A stretch of 7,348 bases of DNA, from NCBI GenBank assembly GCA_025350745.1, contig JANXXG010000330.1, positions 1-7,348 on the forward strand, written 5' to 3'. This stretch comes from Chloroflexota bacterium. GTDB lineage: Bacteria; Chloroflexota; Limnocylindria; P2-11E. The first letter of the stretch is position 1; the number at the start of each line of letters is the position of its first letter. The notes under the pieces were generated by a model. It was not told the DNA's origin. It did not search any database and saw only the letters and a program-made list of their open reading frames with translations. Of this stretch, positions 1 through 6,036 are shown piece by piece. The translations under genes were made by a program, and so were the position numbers.

Positions 1-1
1 C

Positions 2-1357
2 AAGGACGAGGCCCTCAAGATCGCCAAAGGCGCCGAGGTCGAGAATCGCGAGCGACGTGCCGAGCTCCAGCGTTACGAGAGTCGCCTCGACAAGAAGGAC
101 GAACAGGTCGACGCCCAGGCAGCCGAGCTCGTGACCAGGGAAAAGAAGCTCGGCGAGAAGGAAGCCTCGATCGAGGAGGAGCGGGCCAAGATCGGCCAGC
201 TCCAGGAAGAGCAGCGCGTCGAGCTGGCCCGGGTCGCCGGGCTGAGCCAGGACGAGGCCAAGGGCCTGCTCCTCGAAAGTGTCGAGGAGGAGATGCGCGA
301 CATCACGAACCGGAAGGTCCGTGAATACGAGATCGAAGCCCGCGAGCGCGCCGATGACAAGGCCCGTTCCATCCTGACGATGGCGCTCCAGCGGTACGCC
401 GCCGAGCACACCGCCGAACACTCGGTGACCTCGGTCTCACTCCCGAGCGATGACATGAAGGGCCGGATCATCGGCCGCGAGGGCCGCAACATCCGGGCGC
501 TCGAGACCCTCACCGGCGTCGACGTCATCATCGACGACACGCCCGAGGTCGTTGTCGTCTCGGGATTCGACCCGATCCGCCGCGAAGTCGCCAAGCGCGC
601 GCTCGAGCGGCTGCTCGTGGACGGGCGCATCCATCCGGCGCGCATCGAAGAGGCCGTCGGCCGAGCGCGCACCGAGATCGATCAGGCGATCAAGGAGGCC
701 GGCGAGGCCGCGGTCTACGAGGTCGGGATCGGCGCACTCCACCCGGACCTCGTGAAGTACCTCGGACGGCTCCACTTCCGCACGTCGTTCGGGCAGAACG
801 TGCTCCGCCACTCCATCGAGGTCGCGCACGTGGCCGGCATGCTCGCCGCCGAGGCGGGCTACGACCAGCAGACGATGAAGCGGGCGGGCCTGCTCCACGA
901 CATCGGCAAGGCGATCGACCATGAGGTCGAGGGCGCGCACACCGTCATCGGTGGCGAGCTCCTGAAGCGCTACGGGTTCCCGCAGACCGTCATCGATGGC
1001 GTCGTGGGTCACCACGGCGACGTCGAGCCGATCACCATGGTCGGAACGCTCATCTCCGCGGCCGACGCGATCAGCGCGGCCCGCCCGGGCGCCCGAAGCG
1101 AGATCGTGTCCAACTACATCCAGCGGCTCACCGAGCTCGAGGCGGTCGCCAACAGCTTCCCCGGCGTCGAGAAGTCGTTCGCGATCCAGGCAGGCCGTGA
1201 AGTCCGGGTGATGGTCCGGCCGGGCGAGATCGACGATCTGCACGCCGCGCGGCTGGCGCGCGACATGGCCCAGAAGATCCAGGAGACCCTCCAGTACCCG
1301 GGCCAGGTGAAGATCACGGTCATCCGGGAGACGCGCGCCGTCGACTACGCGAAATAG
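2..1357 (+). CDS. rny: Ribonuclease Y (5'-partial)
   Basis: Membrane-anchored endoribonuclease that initiates mRNA decay. The reading frame is open from base 2, so the true start lies upstream. 451 residues are visible against about 510-520 for the family, so the missing 60-70 residues should include the N-terminal membrane anchor. Visible residues 1-110 are highly charged, rich in Glu/Lys/Arg/Gln, and match the family's long coiled coil. A KH RNA-binding domain follows with the signature [10 protein letters not shown] (bases 461-490). The HD phosphohydrolase domain has His270, the LLHDIGK motif with His299-Asp300, GHHGD with His337-His338, and Asp355 in AADA, so the catalytic metal site is complete. 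The C-terminal part ([10 protein letters not shown], then the [12 protein letters not shown] stretch) is also typical of RNase Y. The metallophosphoesterase gene starts 3 bp after the stop, as in the ymdA-ymdB pair of Firmicutes. An in-frame GTG at 131 is not the start, because conserved coiled coil continues upstream of it. Confidence 0.97.
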   Translation, partial: KDEALKIAKGAEVENRERRAELQRYESRLDKKDEQVDAQAAELVTREKKLGEKEASIEEERAKIGQLQEEQRVELARVAGLSQDEAKGLLLESVEEEMRDITNRKVREYEIEARERADDKARSILTMALQRYAAEHTAEHSVTSVSLPSDDMKGRIIGREGRNIRALETLTGVDVIIDDTPEVVVVSGFDPIRREVAKRALERLLVDGRIHPARIEEAVGRARTEIDQAIKEAGEAAVYEVGIGALHPDLVKYLGRLHFRTSFGQNVLRHSIEVAHVAGMLAAEAGYDQQTMKRAGLLHDIGKAIDHEVEGAHTVIGGELLKRYGFPQTVIDGVVGHHGDVEPITMVGTLISAADAISAARPGARSEIVSNYIQRLTELEAVANSFPGVEKSFAIQAGREVRVMVRPGEIDDLHAARLARDMAQKIQETLQYPGQVKITVIRETRAVDYAK

Positions 1358-1360
1358 ACC

Positions 1361-2125
1361 ATGCGCATCCTGTTCGTCGGTGACGTCGTGGGCCGCCCTG
1401 GCCGCGACGCCGTCGCCGCCTTGCTGCCGGCATTGCGCAGGGAGCTCCGCATCGATCTCGCGATCGTGAACGGCGAGAACGCCGCGGGTGGCGCCGGCCT
1501 CACCACCCAGATCGCGCATGAGCTGCGCGCAGCCGGGGCCGATGTCGTGACGACCGGCAACCACGTCTGGGATCAACGCGCGTTCGTCCATGAGATCGAC
1601 GCGCTCGACTTCGTCCTCCGGCCGCTCAACCTTCCAGCCAACAACCCGGGTCGGGGGTGGCTCATCGCGAAGGGCGCGCTCGTCGTGAACGCCATCGGCC
1701 GCACCTTCATGGCGCCCGCCGACGATCCGTTCCGCGCGATGGATGAGCTTCTTGCGACCGACGTCCCGCCGGTGCGGATCCTCGACTGGCATGCCGAGGC
1801 AACGAGCGAGAAGCTCGCGATGGGCTGGCATCTCGATGGCCGCGCGACCGCGGTGGTCGGTAGTCATACCCACGTGCCGACCGCTGATGCCCGCGTGCTT
1901 CCCAACGGGACGGCCCTCGTCTGCGACGCGGGCATGGTCGGTCCGCGCGACTCCGTCCTCGGTATCCGGGCCGACACGATCGTCGAGCGCTTCCGCACCG
2001 GCCTTCCGAAGCGCTTCGAGGTCGCGGACGGGCCGGTCGTATTCGGGAGCGTGCTCATCGACGCCGACGACGCGACCGGGAAGGCGCGGTCGATCGAACG
2101 GGTCGATCGGATGTTCGGCGCATGA
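1361..2125 (+). CDS. ymdB: YmdB-family metallophosphoesterase (TIGR00282), 2',3'-cyclic nucleotide phosphodiesterase
   Basis: 254 residues, close to the usual 260-270 of the family. Characterised members are cytoplasmic dinuclear-metal phosphodiesterases that hydrolyse 2',3'-cyclic nucleotides; in Bacillus subtilis YmdB affects biofilm and motility decisions and is encoded next to RNase Y. The metal-ligand motifs are all present: MRILFVGDVVGRPG with Asp8, NGENAAGG with Glu39-Asn40, TTGNHVWD with Asn67-His68, DWHAEATSEK with His144, and GSHTHVPTAD with His169 and His171. The C-terminal CDAGMVGPRDSVLG block is characteristic. The ATG lies 3 bp after the rny stop, and there is no obvious Shine-Dalgarno sequence in the last codons of rny, so translation probably depends on ribosomes arriving from rny. 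The stop overlaps the next start (ATGA). The family call is very firm; the exact in vivo substrate is inferred from homologues. Confidence 0.95.
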   Translation: MRILFVGDVVGRPGRDAVAALLPALRRELRIDLAIVNGENAAGGAGLTTQIAHELRAAGADVVTTGNHVWDQRAFVHEIDALDFVLRPLNLPANNPGRGWLIAKGALVVNAIGRTFMAPADDPFRAMDELLATDVPPVRILDWHAEATSEKLAMGWHLDGRATAVVGSHTHVPTADARVLPNGTALVCDAGMVGPRDSVLGIRADTIVERFRTGLPKRFEVADGPVVFGSVLIDADDATGKARSIERVDRMFGA

Positions 2126-2994
2126 GCGTGGGCTACCCGATCGACCTGCACACGCACTCGCTCCGCTCCGACGGGGCGTACGAGCCCACTGAGCTCATCG
2201 AGCGCGCCGCCGCTCGAGGCGTCACCATCCAGGCGCTCGCGGACCACGACACCCTCGCTGGCGCGGCCGAGGCCATCGCCGCCGGCGAACGCCTTGGGGT
2301 CCGCGTCATCCCGTCGACCGAGCTCAACACGGAGTCCCAATGGGGTGACGTGCATGTCCTCGGCTATTTCCTCGACCCCGCGGACGCCGCGCTCGAGGAC
2401 AGGCTGCGCTGGCTTCGGGAGAACCGCGGCCGGCGGATCGAGCTCATGGTCGAGAAGCTGAACGCGCTCGGCTACCCGGTGTCGCTCGAGCGGGTCATGG
2501 CGATCGCGAAGGGCGGGTCACTGGGGCGGCCGCACCTCGCGCAGGCGCTGTTCGAGGCGGGCCACGTCGCCTCATACGACAGCGCGTTCGACACGCTGAT
2601 CGCGAAGGGGGCGGAGGCGTACGTTCAGCGGATCGGCCTGACCCCGCTCGAGGCGGTCCAGCTCGTCGTTGCGCACGGCGGGGTTCCGTCGCTCGCGCAC
2701 CCGTTCACCGTCGTCGGCCTCGAAGAGCTGATGCCGCAGCTCGTCGCCGCGGGGCTGGCGGGCATCGAGACGTACTACGGCAGCCACCCGCCCACGATGA
2801 CGGCGACCTGCCTTGCGCTCGCGCGCCGATACGACCTTGTGCCGACCGGCGGCAGCGATTTCCATGGCCGCGGGGACCACGGCGCGCCTCTCGGCGGGAC
2901 CTTCGTGCCGCCCGAGACCATTCCCGCGTTGGAAGCGCGCCGCGGCCGGAGGGCCGCCGCTACCATGACGACCGCAGTGGGAGGGGACAGCTGA
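2122..2994 (+). CDS. PHP-domain phosphoesterase (YciV/RNase AM-like)
   Basis: 290 residues, the normal size for the stand-alone PHP family that includes nucleoside 3',5'-bisphosphate phosphatase and Escherichia coli YciV/RNase AM, a 5'-3' exonuclease on short RNA. The trinuclear metal ligands can be traced: DLHTHSLRSDG (His10, His12, Asp17), ADHDT (His42), STELNTE (Glu67), DVHVLGY (His78), LAHPF (His193) and GGSDFHG (Asp246, His248). The GRPHLA motif at 135-140, typical of the YciV subgroup, is also present. No signal peptide is seen, so the protein is expected in the cytoplasm. The start ATG overlaps the ymdB stop by 4 bp and has only a weak purine stretch in front. Position after RNase Y and YmdB favours a role in clearing short RNAs or nucleotide by-products. 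The tail after about residue 274 (Arg/Ala/Thr-rich) is not conserved-looking. A histidinol-phosphatase role is less likely because no his genes are nearby. Confidence 0.93.
   Translation: MSVGYPIDLHTHSLRSDGAYEPTELIERAAARGVTIQALADHDTLAGAAEAIAAGERLGVRVIPSTELNTESQWGDVHVLGYFLDPADAALEDRLRWLRENRGRRIELMVEKLNALGYPVSLERVMAIAKGGSLGRPHLAQALFEAGHVASYDSAFDTLIAKGAEAYVQRIGLTPLEAVQLVVAHGGVPSLAHPFTVVGLEELMPQLVAAGLAGIETYYGSHPPTMTATCLALARRYDLVPTGGSDFHGRGDHGAPLGGTFVPPETIPALEARRGRRAAATMTTAVGGDS
2980..2986 (+). promoter_or_regulatory. Strong Shine-Dalgarno site for the membrane-protein gene
   Basis: GGAGGGG lies 7 nt before the ATG at 2994, inside the last codons of the PHP gene. It is the clearest ribosome binding site in the window and fixes the start at 2994 rather than the in-frame ATG at 3006, for which the spacing would be 19 nt. 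The other internal starts mostly rely on start/stop overlap. Confidence 0.8.
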
Positions 2995-3869
2995 TGGCTC
3001 GCGCCATGCGCCCGGTCGTCGTCCTCATGCTGCTCGCCACGGTCCTCTTCGTCGTGGATGGGATCCTGGACCACAATTACGCGAACCAGCCGATCTTCGA
3101 CGAATACAAGGGCGTCGGGTGGACCTCGTTCGTGTTCGCGATCGCGAACCTGCTCATGACCCTCGCGGTCGCGCGGGGGAGCGAGCGCACGCTGCTCGGC
3201 CGGATCGCGCTCTCGGGCTTCTTCATCCTCGAACGCCCCGTCACCGCTTTCGTGCTCGGCGACAAGCCGGTCGCGTCGATCGCGGTGCACTTCGCGACCG
3301 CGGTGGTCGAGCTCATCATTCTCGTCGGCGCGATCCGGGTGTGGCGCCTCGGACACAGCCTCGTTCCGGCGGACATGGACGCGATGTTCTCGCTCGACCC
3401 GGCTGTGATGGCGACGCCCGCGATGCCGATCGTCGAGGCGCCGGCCGCACCGGCGCCGCGACGGAGCTCCGGGTGGCTCATCGGTCTCCTCACGCTGCTC
3501 CTCGCGCTGGTCCTCGTGTTCGATGGCGTCGTCGCCGACTTCGTCCCCGGCGGCCGGGACTGGGGGTTGACCGGGGATTCGTCCGGCTGGCTCGTGTACC
3601 TCTTCGCCGTGGTCATCCTCGTCGTGGCGACCCGTGCGGTGCACGGCGGAAGCCTCGCGCCGCGGCTCCTGCTCGCGCTCGCGCTCATCTTCTTCATCGA
3701 GCGGTCCTTCAGCCCCTTCGCGCTCCGGGTCATCGATCCGGTCCTTCTCGGGCTCCATGGGCTTGCCGCCCTCATCGCGCTCGCCCTTGCGCTCGCCACG
3801 GCTGCCGCGATCCGCGAGGGCGGCGACCGGCAGCGGGCCGCGCACCGCACTCACTCGCCCGCCACATGA
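2994..3869 (+). CDS. Uncharacterised eight-TM membrane protein with internal duplication
   Basis: 291 residues; I do not recognise a named family. About eight hydrophobic segments can be placed at roughly 7-25, 43-60, 68-88, 93-117, 160-180, 198-217, 222-243 and 249-273. An Ala/Pro-rich linker (about 125-158) separates two sets of four. The two halves align at an offset of 155-156 residues with shared residues: Asp22-Gly23 with Asp177-Gly178, Gly42-Trp43 with Gly198-Trp199, Phe48-Ala49 with Phe204-Ala205, Glu80-Arg81 with Glu236-Arg237, Phe86 with Phe242, Leu88 with Leu244 and His99 with His255. The Glu-Arg pairs and histidines fall in or beside membrane segments, which suggests a structural or functional role. 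There is no cleavable signal peptide apart from the first membrane segment, and the C-terminus is short and basic. The start overlaps the PHP stop (TGATG) and the stop overlaps the MoxR start (ATGA). It could be a small transporter, sensor or scaffold for the MoxR system; this is not established. Confidence 0.88.
   Translation: MARAMRPVVVLMLLATVLFVVDGILDHNYANQPIFDEYKGVGWTSFVFAIANLLMTLAVARGSERTLLGRIALSGFFILERPVTAFVLGDKPVASIAVHFATAVVELIILVGAIRVWRLGHSLVPADMDAMFSLDPAVMATPAMPIVEAPAAPAPRRSSGWLIGLLTLLLALVLVFDGVVADFVPGGRDWGLTGDSSGWLVYLFAVVILVVATRAVHGGSLAPRLLLALALIFFIERSFSPFALRVIDPVLLGLHGLAALIALALALATAAAIREGGDRQRAAHRTHSPAT
3021..3341 (+). repeat. Protein-level repeat, copy 1 of the duplicated membrane protein
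   Basis: Codes for residues 10-116 of the membrane protein. It matches residues 166-272 with no gap at offset 156 from the Gly-Trp motif (42-43) onward, and with a one-residue shift in the first segment. Signature order: Asp-Gly, Gly-Trp, Phe-Ala, Glu-Arg, Phe, Leu, His. The similarity is visible in protein, not in DNA, so the duplication is old. Confidence 0.7.
3489..3809 (+). repeat. Protein-level repeat, copy 2 of the duplicated membrane protein
   Basis: Codes for residues 166-272, the partner of copy 1. It retains Asp177-Gly178, Gly198-Trp199, Phe204-Ala205, Glu236-Arg237, Phe242, Leu244 and His255 in the same order and spacing. Confidence 0.7.
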
Positions 3870-4825
3870 CCACGGTCAAGGACGCTGCCCAGCAGCTGGT
3901 CGCGCAGGTCGGCCGGGTCGTGGTCGGCAAAGCCGGATCGGTCGAGCAGCTCTTCGCCGCATTACTCGTCGACGGCCACGTGCTCCTGGACGACGTGCCG
4001 GGAGTGGGGAAGACGCTGTTGGCCCGCTCGGTCGCACGATCGCTCGACCTCGCGTTCCAGCGCATCCAGTGCACGCCGGACCTCGTGCCATCCGACGTCA
4101 CCGGGGTGTCGATCTACGACCAGCGGGAGGGTCGGTTCGAGTACCGGGCCGGGCCGCTCATGGCGAACGTCGTCCTCGTGGATGAGATCAACCGGGCGAC
4201 GCCTCGCGCGCAATCCAGCCTCCTCGAGGCGATGCAGGAGCGACAGGTGACGGTGGATGACACCACCCATCCGCTGCCGGATCCGTTCTTCGTGATCGCG
4301 ACCCAAAACCCCATCGAGCTCGAGGGGACGTTCCCCCTGCCCGAAGCGCAGCTCGACCGCTTCCTCTTCCTGCTTCAGCTCGGGTATCCGACGGATCAGG
4401 ACGAGGACGAGATGCTGCGCCTGCACGGTGCGGCGAACGTCGATCTCGGGACCCTCGCGCCGCTCTTCGATCGGGCTGCGCTCGCCGGCTTCCGCGAATC
4501 CGTGCGGGCGATCCGTGTCGGGGACGCGGTGCGCCGATACATCGCGGCGATCACGCGGGCCACGCGCGGGCTCCAGGGCGTCGAGCTCGGCGCCAGCCCC
4601 CGAGCATCCATCGCCCTGTTCCGGGCAGCGCAGGCCCGCGCGGCGATCCAGGGCCGCGACTACGTCCTGCCGGACGACGTGAAGCACCAGGCGCCGGCGG
4701 TCCTGCGGCACCGGCTTTTCCTCGACGCCGACGCACAGATGCGGGGCCGCACGCCGGCAGCGGTCGTGGCGGAGGTCCTCGGCCGCGTGCCCGTTCCGGC
4801 AGAGGAGCCGCGGCCGGTCGCATGA
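3866..4825 (+). CDS. MoxR-family AAA+ ATPase
   Basis: 319 residues, the usual MoxR length. These cytoplasmic ATPases act as chaperones that mature or remodel partner proteins, commonly vWA-type proteins encoded beside them. Walker A is DVPGVGKT (43-50), Walker B is VVLVDEIN (102-109), sensor 1 is VIATQNP (143-149), the EAQLDRF motif at 160-166 holds the arginine-finger-region Arg165, and the sensor-2 region is LGASPRASIAL (241-251). The C-terminal lid motif GRDYVLPDDVK (263-273) followed by VLRHRL is diagnostic for MoxR. The frame stays open far upstream (to 3119), but that stretch overlaps the membrane-protein gene and reads as low-complexity Arg/Gly/Ala, so the start is the ATG at 3866 overlapping the preceding stop. 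No Shine-Dalgarno sequence precedes it, which fits translational coupling. The DUF58 gene follows with a 4-bp overlap. Confidence 0.96.
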   Translation: MTTVKDAAQQLVAQVGRVVVGKAGSVEQLFAALLVDGHVLLDDVPGVGKTLLARSVARSLDLAFQRIQCTPDLVPSDVTGVSIYDQREGRFEYRAGPLMANVVLVDEINRATPRAQSSLLEAMQERQVTVDDTTHPLPDPFFVIATQNPIELEGTFPLPEAQLDRFLFLLQLGYPTDQDEDEMLRLHGAANVDLGTLAPLFDRAALAGFRESVRAIRVGDAVRRYIAAITRATRGLQGVELGASPRASIALFRAAQARAAIQGRDYVLPDDVKHQAPAVLRHRLFLDADAQMRGRTPAAVVAEVLGRVPVPAEEPRPVA

Positions 4826-6036
4826 CCGTCGAACGGTCCGGCTCGTACCCCTGGCCGGTCTTCCCCGTGCTCCTCCTTGTCGCGGCCCTCACGCGCGAGC
4901 CGGTCGTCCTGGTCGCGGCCGCTGCGGCGCTTGCGGGATGGCTGGTGTCGGAGTTCAGCGCTCGCGTGGCGCTCCGGGGCGTCGAGGTGGCCTGCGAGCT
5001 CGAACCGTCGCGGATGGTGGCCGGCGACCTCCTGATGGCGCGCATCACGATCGCGAACCGCAAGCCGTTCCCGATGCCCTGGTTGGAGATCCGTCTGGCG
5101 CTGCCCGACGGTATCGAGCCCGAGTCCGCGATCGCCGGGACGTCGCGCGCGTCGGTCGGCGCCGGCTTCTCGCCAAAGGGCCACGAGCGCGTCGTGCTCG
5201 TGTTCCCGCTTCGCGCGACCCGAAGGGGGGCGTACGAGATCGGGCCCCTCCGGCTACGCAGTGGCGACTGGCTCGGGTTCTCGCATGTCGAGGCAACCTG
5301 GCCGGGATCGCCCTCGATCGTGGTGTACCCAAAGCCGCTGAGCGTCGCGGATCACCACCGCCCGTCCCTGCGCCCGCTCGCGGAAACGGCGACCAAACGC
5401 GGGCTCCTGCCGGACCCGCTCCGCTTCCGGGGCGTGCGTGAGCATCGCAGCGGGGATCCGCGGAAGGAGATCCACTGGAAGGCGTCGGCGCGGCTGGGGT
5501 CGCTCCACACGAAGCAGTACGAGCCGGCGACGAGCCTCGACGCCGTGTTCCTTCTCAATGTCGCGACCTACGACCAATATTGGATCCAGGCGGACCCGGA
5601 CGAAGCTGAGACCGTGATCTCGGCGACCGTCGAGCTCATGCGCCACGCCGCCGACGCGGGTCGTCAGATCGGTCTGGTGACGAACGGCATCGACAACGTC
5701 ACCCACGAGCGGCCGCGCTCCGCGCTCGGCCGAGGCCCGCGACCGCTCACGCGCAGCCTGGAGATCCTCGCGCGCCTTGGTCCATACGCGTCGAACTCGC
5801 CGGAGGCGGTCTTCCTTCGCGCACGCGGCCGGCTCCCCTGGGGCGCGACGCTCGTCTGCGTGACCCCGGCCGTGGGCACGCATCTCGCCGGCGCGCTCAT
5901 CGCACTGCGCCGGGCCCACCACCGAGTGCTCGTCGTCTCGATCGAGGAGCCGGCCGAGGGTGTGCGGGCGCGTCTCCACACGGCCGACGTCACCCTCGAC
6001 TCGTTGCACCTCGGGACGCGTCGTGCCACGGGCTAG
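4822..6036 (+). CDS. DUF58 domain-containing protein
   Basis: 404 residues, the usual partner of MoxR. Two short hydrophobic stretches near the N-terminus (about 12-23 and 27-43) anchor it in the membrane as a hairpin. Residues about 55-170 form the beta-rich region typical of the family, with ITIANRKPFPMPWLEI and a GDWLGF motif (148-153). The DUF58 core is clear at 202-234: FRGVREHRSGD, then RKEIHWKASARLG, then KQYEP. The following vWA-like strand reads AVFLLNVATY (241-250), where a metal-binding vWA domain would have Asp-x-Ser-x-Ser, so the MIDAS site appears lost or replaced. Its role is not well defined; such genes with MoxR are tied to envelope or surface-protein processes. The start ATG overlaps the MoxR stop; AGAGGAG at 4801-4807 is a possible ribosome site but lies 14 nt away, longer than ideal. 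The last 14 bp overlap the next gene. Confidence 0.94.
   Translation: MTVERSGSYPWPVFPVLLLVAALTREPVVLVAAAAALAGWLVSEFSARVALRGVEVACELEPSRMVAGDLLMARITIANRKPFPMPWLEIRLALPDGIEPESAIAGTSRASVGAGFSPKGHERVVLVFPLRATRRGAYEIGPLRLRSGDWLGFSHVEATWPGSPSIVVYPKPLSVADHHRPSLRPLAETATKRGLLPDPLRFRGVREHRSGDPRKEIHWKASARLGSLHTKQYEPATSLDAVFLLNVATYDQYWIQADPDEAETVISATVELMRHAADAGRQIGLVTNGIDNVTHERPRSALGRGPRPLTRSLEILARLGPYASNSPEAVFLRARGRLPWGATLVCVTPAVGTHLAGALIALRRAHHRVLVVSIEEPAEGVRARLHTADVTLDSLHLGTRRATG
6013..6016 (+). promoter_or_regulatory. Probable short Shine-Dalgarno site for the DUF4129 gene
   Basis: GGGA lies 6 nt before the GTG at 6023, inside the end of the DUF58 gene. It is weak, but well spaced, and supports the GTG start over the later in-frame GTG at 6065 and ATG at 6113. 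Confidence 0.4.

Noticed and set aside
437..1873. 478-residue open frame on the - strand
   Set aside because: It lies opposite rny and ymdB, both firmly identified. The translation is charged Arg/Asp/Glu/His-rich sequence without domains, as expected for the antisense of GC-biased codons.
2929..2966. Possible promoter before the membrane-protein gene (TTGGAA at 2929, TACCAT at 2961)
   Set aside because: The spacing between the two boxes is 26 bp, far from about 17, and the region is coding sequence of the PHP gene.
2775..3854. 359-residue open frame on the - strand
   Set aside because: It lies opposite the PHP and membrane-protein genes. It is a low-complexity Glu/Arg/Asp/His sequence, the mirror of hydrophobic codons on the other strand.
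3119..3865. N-terminal extension of the MoxR frame by 249 residues
   Set aside because: It overlaps the membrane-protein gene in another frame and reads as Arg/Gly/Ala-rich shadow sequence; MoxR homology begins right at the ATG at 3866.
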